From: an uncultured Bacilli bacterium
GTDB lineage: Bacteria > Bacillota_I > Bacilli_A > RFN20 > CAG-631
Direction of reading: 5' to 3'
NCBI GenBank assembly: GCA_947627355.1
Contig: CANQVX010000001.1
Location: 174,509 to 238,508, forward strand
DNA: 64,000 bases
In this document: piece after piece, positions 43,112-51,851 of the stretch
Position numbering within the stretch: position 1 is the first letter of the stretch
How the letters are laid out: every line of letters starts with the position of its first letter
The notes under the pieces: generated by a model
Told to the model about the DNA's origin: nothing
Database searches by the model: none
What the model saw: only the letters and a program-made list of their open reading frames with translations
Position numbers and translations under genes: made by a program

Positions 43112-43669
43112 TTATTTTTCGATTACGAAATTGTCAACTAATAAAGCTGCGCCAGAAATAATACTAAAGATTCCAAATAGGATTGCGCCAACGCCAACTT
43201 TGTATTGGCCAATGAAATCTTTCCATTCAACCTTAACTGCTTGACTACCCAAAACAGCAAGGTTAGCAGAAGTACCAGCAACTGTAATTAAGAATGCACA
43301 TACGCCTGCAACTAAGAATAAAGCACCTGCTACTAAAACTAACATTTTAGATTTTTCTTTTAATACGAAGCTTAATACTAAAACTACGATAGCTGCTACT
43401 AAAAGAACGAAAGCTACTAATCCAAAGATTGATAGGGCACCATTAAATTTACCACCTTCCACGGTGATTCCAGCAACTTTTGAAGTGATTTTTCCGCCGC
43501 CAAATACTAAACTAAACATAGCGATTGAAGCAGAAGCTGTAACTCCTTCTTGGGAAGCTGAATTAGAAACTCCTGGAAGTACGAACATGAAAATCAATGC
43601 TAGTACAGCAAATAGTGCAGCAACTCCTTTTAAAATCATTGGTAATAATTTTTTTGCATTTTCTGACAT
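43112..43669 (-). CDS. Four-TM membrane protein
   Basis: This 185-aa protein has four transmembrane segments in the same order as its paralogue at 42378 and an extracellular loop between the first two (SNSASQEGVTASASIAMFSLVFGGG). The terminator at 43062 separates it from the downstream copy, so each has its own transcription unit. GGAGGG precedes the ATG. Function unknown. Confidence 0.75.
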   Translation of the reverse strand: MSENAKKLLPMILKGVAALFAVLALIFMFVLPGVSNSASQEGVTASASIAMFSLVFGGGKITSKVAGITVEGGKFNGALSIFGLVAFVLLVAAIVVLVLSFVLKEKSKMLVLVAGALFLVAGVCAFLITVAGTSANLAVLGSQAVKVEWKDFIGQYKVGVGAILFGIFSIISGAALLVDNFVIEK

Positions 43670-43988
43670 TTATATTTCCCTCCTCAAAAAAATTTTTCCA
43701 ACCACATTATAGTACAATTTTAAGAAAAAACAAACACATAAATGATAAACAACTGATTCAACCATGAAAAACACAAGAAAATTAGCAAAAATAAAATAAC
43801 CTTGTCGATTTATGAAAAAAATAAATATAAATATGTTTTTAAGAAGTTTTTGATCATGTTCCCTATGTTTTTATGATCATGTTCCCATCATGTTCCCTAA
43901 AATCAAAACACATGATTTTATCGATAAATTTACACAAAAAAGATTGGCAATTAAGCCAACCCTTTAGATATTTATTGTTATTATTATA
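43670..43988. other. Intergenic region with an orphan triple repeat
   Basis: The word ATCATGTTCCC occurs three times between 43853 and 43899 (starts near 43853, 43876 and 43888). It resembles the operator arrays upstream of the AAA ATPases but has no such gene beside it. A hairpin TTGGC/GCCAA at 43944-43959 followed on the minus strand by T6 is the terminator of the gene at 43989. No ORF is seen. Confidence 0.5.
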
Positions 43989-45194
43989 TTAATCAATAGA
44001 CATTAAATAACAATCTGGTTCACCTTTAAATTGAAGTGTTCTTTTTGTCATATTAGTTCTAGGAACACTAACAGGATCAATATATGAAAAATAAATCTTA
44101 TAACTTAATATTTCAAGAATAGGTACTTCGTATTTTGAAGGTCTTACTTTCATCTTTCCAGACATAGGATTGAAAGTGAATTCTTTATAACAATCTTCTT
44201 TTGTAAATACACGATTACCTAATTCTTTTAGGTTTTCTTTTATCTTTCTAGCATTTTTTCTCATGTATTTACTACCACTTATGATTTGTTTATTAGATTT
44301 AGCAGCCATCTTTTTATGTTCATAAGGATTATCCAAATCAATAGTAAAGTTGTTACGTTTAATATCATCATTAATATGTTCAATAATCTTGTTGAATTCA
44401 AAATCAACATGCCAGATTAGATGATTAATTGTGCTAGGAAATGGTTTCCATCTAGTATGATTACCAGCATTATGAACATCTTGAGCATGAATTTGTTCTT
44501 GCTTAGCTGCATATTCTTGTCTTTCTTGTTCTTCTTTTAAAGCTCTTTCAGCAGCTTTTGCTTCTTTTCTTTCTTTGATTTCTTCTTCGGTTTCTTCTTC
44601 GTATTCTACACTCTTATTGCTAAGACCTTCAAAGAATTCATCACGATTAGAAATAAGTTTAACAAGCGATGGAATAAAGAAAAACAATAAGTTAAAAGCA
44701 TTAAAGATAGATACTAATACAATATGAACTGTAACAGACATATGAACATTAATGAACCATAAAATAAAGATTAGACCAGCAATATCAAGGATAACTGGTA
44801 CCATATAACGCATGAAGTAACTATCACCTTGATCGGCATCACCAGTTTGATAAAAAGCTAATGTGAAAAATAAGGCCGCAGCTATATGTAATAACAATCC
44901 ACCTTGATATTTAGAATCGATATAAGCATAGATTATAAAGCCAATAGCAGCTACAATATTAATGATTTCTAAAACAATATAGAGAATCTTATTTTTCCAT
45001 GCTAGCATTCCCATGATAAATGCAAAATAAGCAACGATTCCAAGAACTGCTAACATATAAATGCCATATGGCTTTCCAAATGAAGCTGTTCCTGTAAATA
45101 AAATAATTAAAACTGGAATTAAAATTAGAACCAATGAAGTAATAGCAACTGATAAACTCATACCCGTTTTAGTTCTTTTTACTTGTTTTGGCAT
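43989..45194 (-). CDS. Multi-pass membrane protein with coiled-coil and cytoplasmic domain
   Basis: This 401-aa protein has six hydrophobic segments in the first 190 residues, then a highly charged coiled-coil (YEEETEEEIKERKEAKAAERALKEEQERQEYAAK). A soluble C-terminal domain of about 150 residues follows, containing NHTRWKPFPSTINHLIWH and rich in basic residues. No family is recognised. GAGGGGGAAAACAC precedes the ATG. Its neighbours do not suggest a role. Confidence 0.72.
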   Translation of the reverse strand: MPKQVKRTKTGMSLSVAITSLVLILIPVLIILFTGTASFGKPYGIYMLAVLGIVAYFAFIMGMLAWKNKILYIVLEIINIVAAIGFIIYAYIDSKYQGGLLLHIAAALFFTLAFYQTGDADQGDSYFMRYMVPVILDIAGLIFILWFINVHMSVTVHIVLVSIFNAFNLLFFFIPSLVKLISNRDEFFEGLSNKSVEYEEETEEEIKERKEAKAAERALKEEQERQEYAAKQEQIHAQDVHNAGNHTRWKPFPSTINHLIWHVDFEFNKIIEHINDDIKRNNFTIDLDNPYEHKKMAAKSNKQIISGSKYMRKNARKIKENLKELGNRVFTKEDCYKEFTFNPMSGKMKVRPSKYEVPILEILSYKIYFSYIDPVSVPRTNMTKRTLQFKGEPDCYLMSID

Positions 45195-45267
45195 GTGTTT
45201 TCCCCCTCACATTTATTTTTTCTTTTGCCTTTTTTATTTTATCATATAATTTTATGTTTTTTATATT

Positions 45268-46476
45268 TTATTTATCATCTAACAACCAATCAATAACATT
45301 AACAACCAAAACACCATTATAATTACCAACACTATATTTATCTAATGTTAAGATGGTTTTTTGATAATTATCTTTTATTTTATCAAATGCTGATATTTCT
45401 CTATTGAATGTATCTTCATCTTTTAAATCAACTGATATTTGAAAATATTCTATTTTGCCGTTTCTATCGGCAATAAAATCAATTTCTTTATTATAACTTT
45501 TGCCTACATATACTTGATAACCACGACGTTTTAATTCTAAAAATACAATGTTTTCTAAAACAAATCCAAGATCTAAACTCTTTTTAGACACTAATGTGTT
45601 TCTTAATCCAGTATCAACAATATAATACTTCTTATTAGTTTTTAAGACTTCTTTGCCTTGCATATCATATCTTTCAACCGGATAAAACATAAATGTTTCA
45701 AGTAATGCCATTATATAATCACTAACAGTATGATCTGATACTTTTCTACTATTAGAAATCAAATAATTTGTTATTTTTTTAACTGTTACTTGATTTCCTA
45801 TAACGTCAGCTAGGTATTTAGAAATGGTTTTTACTAATGCTATGTCAACTAACTTGTTATCATTTTTTTTATTTTGTCTTAGTTCAATATCTTTAACAAT
45901 AACTGTGTTATATATTCCTTCTAGATATTGATTTATCTTTGTTTTATCACTTTGACTAGCACAAAATGGAAAACCACCATTATTCATGTAATCTATAAAA
46001 GCATCTTCTTTATTTTTATTAGTACACGAAAGATATTCCTTAAACGAAAAAGGAAGCATCGATATTTCTATATATCTTCCTGATAATAAGGTAGCAAGTT
46101 CACCAGATAACATACAAGCATTAGAACCTGTAATATAAATGTCCACATTATCTTTAATATATAAGCTATCTACAGCCTTTTGAAATTCTTTTACATTTTG
46201 TATTTCATCTAGAAAAATATATGTCCATTTATCTTTACATAATCTATCTACTATATATTGATATAAGTTTTTATAATCTAATAAATTTTCATAAGCCAAA
46301 TCTTCAAAATTAATAGCAATTATTTGATCTTTATTTATACCATTATCTTTTAAATGTTCTTGAAATAGACTTAAAAGTGTCGATTTCCCACATCTTCTTA
46401 TACCTGTTACAACTTTTATAACTTTTTCTTCTTTCCATTTTATTAGTTGGTTTAGATATTCATTTCTAGGTATCAT
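45268..46476 (-). CDS. AAA ATPase, DUF4143 family (RRCGKS type), copy 4
   Basis: This 402-aa protein has Walker A TGIRRCGKSTLLS near residue 24, Walker B YIFLDEIQNV, IYITGSNACMLSGELATLLSGRY, and the C-terminal KEIDFIADRNGKIEYFQISVD. Glu and Lys of the nuclease-like core are replaced (FQIS), as in the other RRCGKS copies, so nuclease activity is doubtful. AAGGTGATT precedes the ATG. A palindromic repeat pair lies upstream. Its nearest relatives in the window are copies 1, 6 and 7. Confidence 0.85.
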   Translation of the reverse strand: MIPRNEYLNQLIKWKEEKVIKVVTGIRRCGKSTLLSLFQEHLKDNGINKDQIIAINFEDLAYENLLDYKNLYQYIVDRLCKDKWTYIFLDEIQNVKEFQKAVDSLYIKDNVDIYITGSNACMLSGELATLLSGRYIEISMLPFSFKEYLSCTNKNKEDAFIDYMNNGGFPFCASQSDKTKINQYLEGIYNTVIVKDIELRQNKKNDNKLVDIALVKTISKYLADVIGNQVTVKKITNYLISNSRKVSDHTVSDYIMALLETFMFYPVERYDMQGKEVLKTNKKYYIVDTGLRNTLVSKKSLDLGFVLENIVFLELKRRGYQVYVGKSYNKEIDFIADRNGKIEYFQISVDLKDEDTFNREISAFDKIKDNYQKTILTLDKYSVGNYNGVLVVNVIDWLLDDK

Positions 46477-46531
46477 TTGTAATCACCTTCAAACGTAGTA
46501 TATAACAAATATAGGCTAAAAATCAACAAAA

Positions 46532-46593
46532 TTTTTGCTCTATAGAGCAAAAAGTCGAAAAAAATTAAAGTTTTCGCTGTATGGAGCAAAAAC
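46532..46593. repeat. Palindrome pair upstream of ATPase copy 4
   Basis: A perfect 22-bp palindrome with arms TTTTTGCTCTA/TAGAGCAAAAA occupies 46532-46553. A diverged copy (TTTTCGCT...GAGCAAAA) occupies 46571-46591, 39 bp downstream. It lies between the ATPase start and the gene ending at 46595, in operator position. Confidence 0.7.
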
Positions 46594-46594
46594 T

Positions 46595-47302
46595 TTAATA
46601 ATCAATTTTAGCTTTTTCTATAGATACAATTAAATACGCATTTCTATTAAACAATGATACATGGTTATGATTATCATTAAACATTTTATTCGTTTCTATC
46701 GATATTTTTTCTATTTCCATATCTGTTTTATCTATATAACCTAGTTTTATAAATAGATTGGCGATAATTGGATTTCTACATTCTATCTTTTTGTTAATGA
46801 CATTATTAGGTTGATAATCTTCAAATCCCGGAGTTGAAATATCGATCCTATCATCATAAATGTTAAAACACACTTCTACTCCTGGATTTTTATAATCTCT
46901 ATGAGCAATTGCATTAGCTAAAGTTGTTTTTATTGCTGTATCACTATAACAATTGTTGTCGGTGTTTGCTTTATAAAATTCAAATGCTAATTTTAATTGT
47001 TGAATTAATGAACCATAATATTCTTTATCATCTAGCATTTCGTTTGTTTTACCTATACCATTCCATCTAGTACAAAACACACGATTTTGTCTAATCGGAT
47101 TGTTATCAGCAAACAATACACCAGCGTTTGTTAGATAACCATCGGCATTAGCAAGATTAAATAAGACAAAATCATCTTTAGTAAAAGTGTTTCCTGTTTG
47201 TTTTTGATATTCTTTTTTTAGAGTACCAAAACAAAAATCATCTACTTTCATATTAGTTACAACTTCATCATAATTTTTATTTACATCTAATTGTTTTTTC
47301 AT
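46595..47302 (-). CDS. HATPase_c_4-type regulator lacking the AlbA_2 domain
   Basis: This 235-aa protein matches the central and C-terminal parts of AlbA_2-domain ATP-binding regulators: LTNAGVLFADN, TLANAIAHRDY and DRIDISTPGF are the GHKL-type ATPase segments. The N-terminal AlbA_2 domain and the C-terminal winged helix, both present in the relative at 60758, are absent. A clear ribosome binding site (GAGGTGA) and its own repeat array suggest it is expressed rather than simply broken. Function unknown. Confidence 0.7.
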   Translation of the reverse strand: MKKQLDVNKNYDEVVTNMKVDDFCFGTLKKEYQKQTGNTFTKDDFVLFNLANADGYLTNAGVLFADNNPIRQNRVFCTRWNGIGKTNEMLDDKEYYGSLIQQLKLAFEFYKANTDNNCYSDTAIKTTLANAIAHRDYKNPGVEVCFNIYDDRIDISTPGFEDYQPNNVINKKIECRNPIIANLFIKLGYIDKTDMEIEKISIETNKMFNDNHNHVSLFNRNAYLIVSIEKAKIDY

Positions 47303-47340
47303 ATAGTCACCTCTTTTTTGGGAATTTGTCCATAGAAATT

Positions 47341-47402
47341 CCCCGAATTATTCCCCGAATTATTCCCCGAATTCCCCGAAAAATTTCCCGAATTCCCGAA
47401 TT
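47341..47402. repeat. Six CCCCGAATT repeats upstream of the HATPase gene
   Basis: (C)CCCGAA(TT) units start at about 47341, 47353, 47365, 47374, 47387 and 47395, partly with 12-bp spacing. The inverted word TTCGGGG follows near 47412. They sit 40-100 bp upstream of the gene at 46595-47302. Confidence 0.7.
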
Positions 47403-47452
47403 ATTTTGGTTTTCGGGGACAAGATTGCTTGTTTTGTCAGATTTTATCCGGG

Positions 47453-48796
47453 TTATTTAATCAAAAAAGCCATATATAATGGAATAGTATTTATTCCTTT
47501 TGATGAGCCAATATTAGAGTTAGCTAGTTTAAAATTACTGGTTACATTATATTTTTCTTTATTAGTTAATATTTCATTTAATGCTTTAGAGTTTCCATTT
47601 TTTACTTTTACTTCTATCAACGTTAATTCATCATTATAACGAGTAACAAAATCAATTTCTAAGCCACTTTGTTTGTGAAAATAATATAAACCTTTATTCA
47701 ATTTAGAAAAAGCATCAGCAATGATGTTTTCATAAATAGCACCTTTATATATCTTTAAATCACCATTTATGATATTGTTAACAGTTCCTTCTTCAAGCAT
47801 TGATACAAATAAACCAGTATCAGCAACATATAATTTAAAAATATCTTGATTCTTATTAGCTTCTAAAGGTAGAGCTAGACTATCTAAGTTATAACATTTA
47901 TTAATTAAGCCAAATTCTTCAAGCCAAGTTATTGCGTTGCTATATTTTCTAGCATTTCCATTTTTAGAAATTAACTTATATTGGAATTTCTTGTTTTCTT
48001 TAGCTAATTGATTGGGAATAGAATTATATACTTCCATAATCTTAACTAATTCAGTTTCGTTTACTTCTTGGATTTCTTCTTTATTCAAATGTTTACCAAA
48101 ATCATCTTTATAACTTTCTAGAATACTTTGTTGAATTTCTCTTACTTGATTTAAATCATGAGTTGTATTAAAGACATTTACTACATCTGGCATGCCACCA
48201 ACACATAAATATTCTTTAAAATATTTCATTAAGTTATCATTAATCGCAGGAAGCACTTTTGTTTTATTAATAAATGCTTGTTTAACGTTTTCAATTACTG
48301 ATTTATCAAGACCAATAGCCCATAAATATTCTTCAAAGTCCATCGGTTTCATAGTTATAACCTTTTCAAATCCAGTTGAAACACCGCGTGAAATTTTCTT
48401 ATTATAACCTCGTAATCCAATTAATGAACCAGAACAAATAACATCAAAACGACCATCTTCCATAAATGGCTTAATAGCTGCTCTTGCATTTTGACATTCT
48501 TGTAATTCATCAAAAATAATAATTGTTTTATATGGAATAAATTTAGCATTTAAATTTGATGCTGACAAACTAACAATCAAATTATCAACAGTTAAATCTT
48601 GTTCAAAGATTTTTTTAATTGATGGATTATGCATAAAATCAATATAAACTACATTTTCATAATTAGCTTTACAAAATTCTTTTACTACTGTTGTCTTTCC
48701 AACTTGTCTTAACCCTTTTATGATTAAAGCTCTCTTTTTGGTTTTTAAAGATTCATGCCATAAAACAATGTCTTGATATATCTTTCTTTCAAACAC
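47453..48796 (-). CDS. AAA ATPase, DUF4143 family (RQVGKT type), copy 5
   Basis: This 447-aa protein has Walker A KGLRQVGKTTVV, Walker B IIFDELQ, CSGSLIG, and the C-terminal LEIDFVTRYNDELTLIEVKVKNG with an intact Asp-Glu-Lys nuclease-type core. GGGAAGTGATTTTT precedes a GTG at 48796, the same ribosome binding site spacing as in copy 1, so GTG is taken as the start. The frame opens three codons earlier. It is related to copies 3 and 9. Confidence 0.82.
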   Translation of the reverse strand: MFERKIYQDIVLWHESLKTKKRALIIKGLRQVGKTTVVKEFCKANYENVVYIDFMHNPSIKKIFEQDLTVDNLIVSLSASNLNAKFIPYKTIIIFDELQECQNARAAIKPFMEDGRFDVICSGSLIGLRGYNKKISRGVSTGFEKVITMKPMDFEEYLWAIGLDKSVIENVKQAFINKTKVLPAINDNLMKYFKEYLCVGGMPDVVNVFNTTHDLNQVREIQQSILESYKDDFGKHLNKEEIQEVNETELVKIMEVYNSIPNQLAKENKKFQYKLISKNGNARKYSNAITWLEEFGLINKCYNLDSLALPLEANKNQDIFKLYVADTGLFVSMLEEGTVNNIINGDLKIYKGAIYENIIADAFSKLNKGLYYFHKQSGLEIDFVTRYNDELTLIEVKVKNGNSKALNEILTNKEKYNVTSNFKLANSNIGSSKGINTIPLYMAFLIK

Positions 48797-48820
48797 AAAA
48801 ATCACTTCCCAGTAATATTG

Positions 48821-48908
48821 TGCATCTTTTTATAGCGAGTTTCAACATACTATTGCACTTTTTTATACCGAGTTTTTGTAAACATTTGCATCTTTTTATA
48901 GGGAATTT
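48821..48908. repeat. Three direct repeats upstream of ATPase copy 5
   Basis: TGCATCTTTTTATAGCGAG and its variants (TGCACTTTTTTATACCGAG, TGCATCTTTTTATAGGGAA) start at 48821, 48854 and 48887, with an exact 33-bp period. The last overlaps the stop codon of the next gene. They occupy the same position as the array of copy 3, with the same three-turn period but an unrelated sequence. Confidence 0.75.
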
Positions 48909-50155
48909 TAGAAATTTTTATCTTTTTTGATAAATTCTATGATGTTTTCATGTTTAATTCCGTTTCGTTTTTGAATCAAAGAATCTAGAGTCATAACATA
49001 TTTAGGATAATTATCTTTTATCATTTCAAGACTCCTATATTCACTATCTTCGGTTTCCTTACTAGCAAATATAGTATAAGCAACTTGAAGGTATGAATAA
49101 TTCATTTCATTATCTCTTAAAATGAAATCACATTCTAAATTACCGATTCTACCGGCACTTATCGAATATCCTTTGCTAAAAGCATAGTTAAAAATAATGT
49201 TTTCTAAAGCTGGACCAAAATGAATTTGGTTATCAGTATTTAAAGCGTAATAGAATGAGAAATCAGATAAATAATATTTACGATCACCATTTAATGATTT
49301 TCTTGATTTCATATCGAATCGATAACAAGGCATGATTATTTTGGCATTTATCATTGCTTCTATGTAACGATTAATTGTTTCTCTTTTAATATTAATTTGT
49401 CTTGCTTTGAATTCATTTACAATGTTATTTATACTAATCAATGCACCAAAATTATTGATAATGTATTTCATAATAACATCGAACATAAAACGATTTCTAA
49501 TTTTCATTCTTATTTTAATATCTTTGTTAAAAATATCATCAATTAGATTTTTTACATATGTTCTTTTATCATTTATCGAATTAAGTCTTATAGTATAAGG
49601 AAAACCACCATCGTAAATATATTTTTTTAACTCTTCTAGGTTATCATTTGATACATCTTTATTAAGAAACTTTTTCATTTCTAGATATTCATCAAATGTT
49701 AATGGTAAAATGTTAAATTCTATATATCTACCTGTTAATTTTGTTGCTAATTCACCGGATAATAAATATGAATTAGAACCAGTAATAAAAATAGAAAAAT
49801 CATTTTGTTCACGCCATGCATTAATCATAGTTTCAAAACCTTTAATGTTTTGAATTTCATCAATGAACAAATACTTGATTCCATTAGCTTTGCTATTATT
49901 TTCAATAAGATTATCTAATTCTTTGCTTGTTTTAATGTTTTCATATGGCTTTTTATCTAGGTTAAAATAAAGGATGTTATCTTTACTTATTCCATTATCT
50001 AATAATTCTTGAATGATTAGATTCATAATGGATGATTTACCACATCTTCTAACACCAGTTAATACCTTTATAATTTCGCATTCATCATAAAAGCCTCTAA
50101 TATTTTTTAAATATTTTTCTCTTTTATATAAATCTTTTCTAATTTCAAATTCCAT
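48908..50155 (-). CDS. AAA ATPase, DUF4143 family (RRCGKS type), copy 6
   Basis: This 415-aa protein has Walker A TGVRRCGKSSIM, Walker B YLFIDEIQN, IFITGSNSYLLSGELATKLTGRY, and a C-terminal LECDFILRDNEMNYSYLQV whose nuclease-like residues are poorly kept. GGAGG seven bases before the ATG at 50155 fixes the start; the longer frame upstream is non-coding. A 12-bp inverted repeat and a 17-bp tandem array lie upstream. Confidence 0.85.
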   Translation of the reverse strand: MEFEIRKDLYKREKYLKNIRGFYDECEIIKVLTGVRRCGKSSIMNLIIQELLDNGISKDNILYFNLDKKPYENIKTSKELDNLIENNSKANGIKYLFIDEIQNIKGFETMINAWREQNDFSIFITGSNSYLLSGELATKLTGRYIEFNILPLTFDEYLEMKKFLNKDVSNDNLEELKKYIYDGGFPYTIRLNSINDKRTYVKNLIDDIFNKDIKIRMKIRNRFMFDVIMKYIINNFGALISINNIVNEFKARQINIKRETINRYIEAMINAKIIMPCYRFDMKSRKSLNGDRKYYLSDFSFYYALNTDNQIHFGPALENIIFNYAFSKGYSISAGRIGNLECDFILRDNEMNYSYLQVAYTIFASKETEDSEYRSLEMIKDNYPKYVMTLDSLIQKRNGIKHENIIEFIKKDKNF

Positions 50156-50206
50156 TATAACGCCTCCAAGCATAATTATAATAACATTTAACGGGTTGTT
50201 TTTCAA

Positions 50207-50361
50207 GTTAAGGGGGTAAATTTTTAAAAAACAGCAAAAAATACCCCCTTAACTAACAATTAGTTAGGGGATACGCTCGCAAATAAAAAATAATTTTTAT
50301 AAAGGGTTTGGGGAGTACGCTAGAAAAGGGAGTACGCTCGCAAAGGGAGTACGCTAGAAAA
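50207..50361. repeat. Inverted repeat and 17-bp tandem array upstream of ATPase copy 6
   Basis: GTTAAGGGGGTA (50207-50218) and TACCCCCTTAAC (50242-50253) are perfect 12-bp complements. Then GGGGATACGCTCGCAAA (50267-50283) and three contiguous 17-bp units GGGAGTACGCT(A/C)G(A/C)AAA occur at about 50311, 50328 and 50345. GC-rich units in an AT-rich setting make this the most conspicuous array in the window. Confidence 0.75.
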
Positions 50362-50564
50362 CATATGGTTTATTTATTAATATGTCCGATTTTACCGACA
50401 ATTTATTTGTTTTTTTAAATTTTTATGCATATATACGAAATATTATCGGTCAAATCATATGTTTTTTTTAATTAAACGCCCTTTTGTGAGCTGCATCTTA
50501 GTAATTAAACTGTTTTCAACAATGCTGTTTGATACTAGCGTACATACGACATTATATTAATGTG
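50362..50564. other. Intergenic region without recognised feature
   Basis: The sequence is AT-rich, with two CATATG-flanked copies of a TTTGACCG/CCGATTTTACCGAC-like word around 50384 and 50443. No ORF, RNA or strong hairpin is seen. Confidence 0.4.
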
Positions 50565-50882
50565 CTAGTGCCAGCTTAAACTATAATAAGAAAAATAAGA
50601 ATAATCATCGCAAATAATATCATAATCATCTTCTTTTATATCAAATTCTTTTGTTGCAATATCTTTAACATCTTTTCCTGTTTCTTCTGCAATTCTAACG
50701 CCCAAATAATAGTTTAGTTGTTGAAAACGATATGTCTTTTTATCTAATCCGTCTTCATAAAAACATTTTTTCATTACTTGGATTGTGTCATCTTTTAAAT
50801 TTGGGTATTTTTGTCTCAATTCTTTTTCTGGAAATTCTTTATAAGCTAATGGTTCATCTTTATATTTTAGTTCTTCATTCAT
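50565..50882 (-). CDS. Small uncharacterised protein
   Basis: This 105-aa acidic protein, starting at the ATG preceded by AGGAG (50882), ends in a tyrosine-rich tail (DDYDIICDDYSYFSYYSLSWH). It follows the protein at 50905 by about 20 nt on the same strand and is probably cotranscribed. No motif or family is recognised. Confidence 0.55.
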   Translation of the reverse strand: MNEELKYKDEPLAYKEFPEKELRQKYPNLKDDTIQVMKKCFYEDGLDKKTYRFQQLNYYLGVRIAEETGKDVKDIATKEFDIKEDDYDIICDDYSYFSYYSLSWH

Positions 50883-50904
50883 AGTTATCCACTCTCCTAT
50901 TTGT

Positions 50905-51552
50905 TTATTTTTCTTTTTTAAACTCTTTACGATATTTCTTGATTCCATCGATAAAACCATATGTTTTATTTATTAGATACGCAAATATTAAATCGTTTTG
51001 TAATTCATCCAAGACATCTTTATCAAACTTTTTTAGTGAAAACATATTTAGATCATCTTGTATAGATGTCATTTTACATAAAGATGCTATTTCGTTGTTT
51101 ACACATTTCTTTATATATTCCTTGAAATCCATTTCTTTGTTATATGCAATGTCTAGTAATGCTTGTTTGATATATAATCTAAAATGTCTTCCTAAGTCAT
51201 ATTCATTAAAGATTTCTTCAATGTCTTCTATAGTAAAGTCGCTATTAGAAATAACATCTTGTAATAAACATACTTCTTGAACACCTTCATAAAACACACC
51301 ATTTTCAAACATTAAATCTACGTCTATACAAAACGGATCATCTGGAATAATTCCAACTAAATCACGATATATTTGTAGACTACTCATTGCATGAACTACA
51401 TAATCCTTCTCGTTTTCTATTGGCTTATCACGGAATGCATAGGCCATTATTTCCATACTTAAATAAGTTGAATATTGTGCCGCTTCTCTTACTTCGTCTT
51501 CGTTATCGCCTCTGGCAATCAAATAATCTTGAATTTCTTTTATTCTACTCAT
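50905..51552 (-). CDS. Uncharacterised helical protein
   Basis: This 215-aa protein starts at the ATG at 51552, preceded by AGGAGG. It is acidic and helical throughout (VREAAQYSTYLSMEIMAYAF, EDIEEIFNEYDLGRHF) with no recognised family. With the downstream 105-aa gene it forms a small accessory operon beside the ATPase cluster. Confidence 0.6.
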   Translation of the reverse strand: MSRIKEIQDYLIARGDNEDEVREAAQYSTYLSMEIMAYAFRDKPIENEKDYVVHAMSSLQIYRDLVGIIPDDPFCIDVDLMFENGVFYEGVQEVCLLQDVISNSDFTIEDIEEIFNEYDLGRHFRLYIKQALLDIAYNKEMDFKEYIKKCVNNEIASLCKMTSIQDDLNMFSLKKFDKDVLDELQNDLIFAYLINKTYGFIDGIKKYRKEFKKEK

Positions 51553-51683
51553 ATTATTTATCCTCCTCGATACACTTAAATTATAACTAGAAGGATACTT
51601 AAGTTTGGTCAAATTAAATTTGACATTTAAAAACCACTAAAACCAAGCGATCTTAGTGGCTAGAAAAATTCAAACTATTATGC

Positions 51684-51729
51684 TTTTAGTGAAAAATATT
51701 TGGGTAAACCCAGAAAATTTTCACTAAAA
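51684..51729. promoter_or_regulatory. 46-nt near-perfect hairpin upstream of oxidoreductase
   Basis: TTTTAGTGAAAA pairs with TTTTCACTAAAA, and TGGGT/ACCCA forms the top. It lies about 120 bp upstream of the ATG at 51852. A further hairpin CCACTAA/TTAGTGG lies at 51632-51651. It may be a terminator, a leader structure or an operator. Confidence 0.45.
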
Positions 51730-51851
51730 CGTATTATTCATATAAATTTTTAACTTTTTTATCCTACATTCCAAATATATTAACCAACCAATTAATCGTT
51801 TACTCTAACAGTTTTTTCGTGTTAAAATATTAAAAAGAGGAAGGATTTATT

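Noticed and set aside
50267..50361. Possible CRISPR array
   Set aside because: Units are 17 bp, three are contiguous without spacers, and no cas gene is present.
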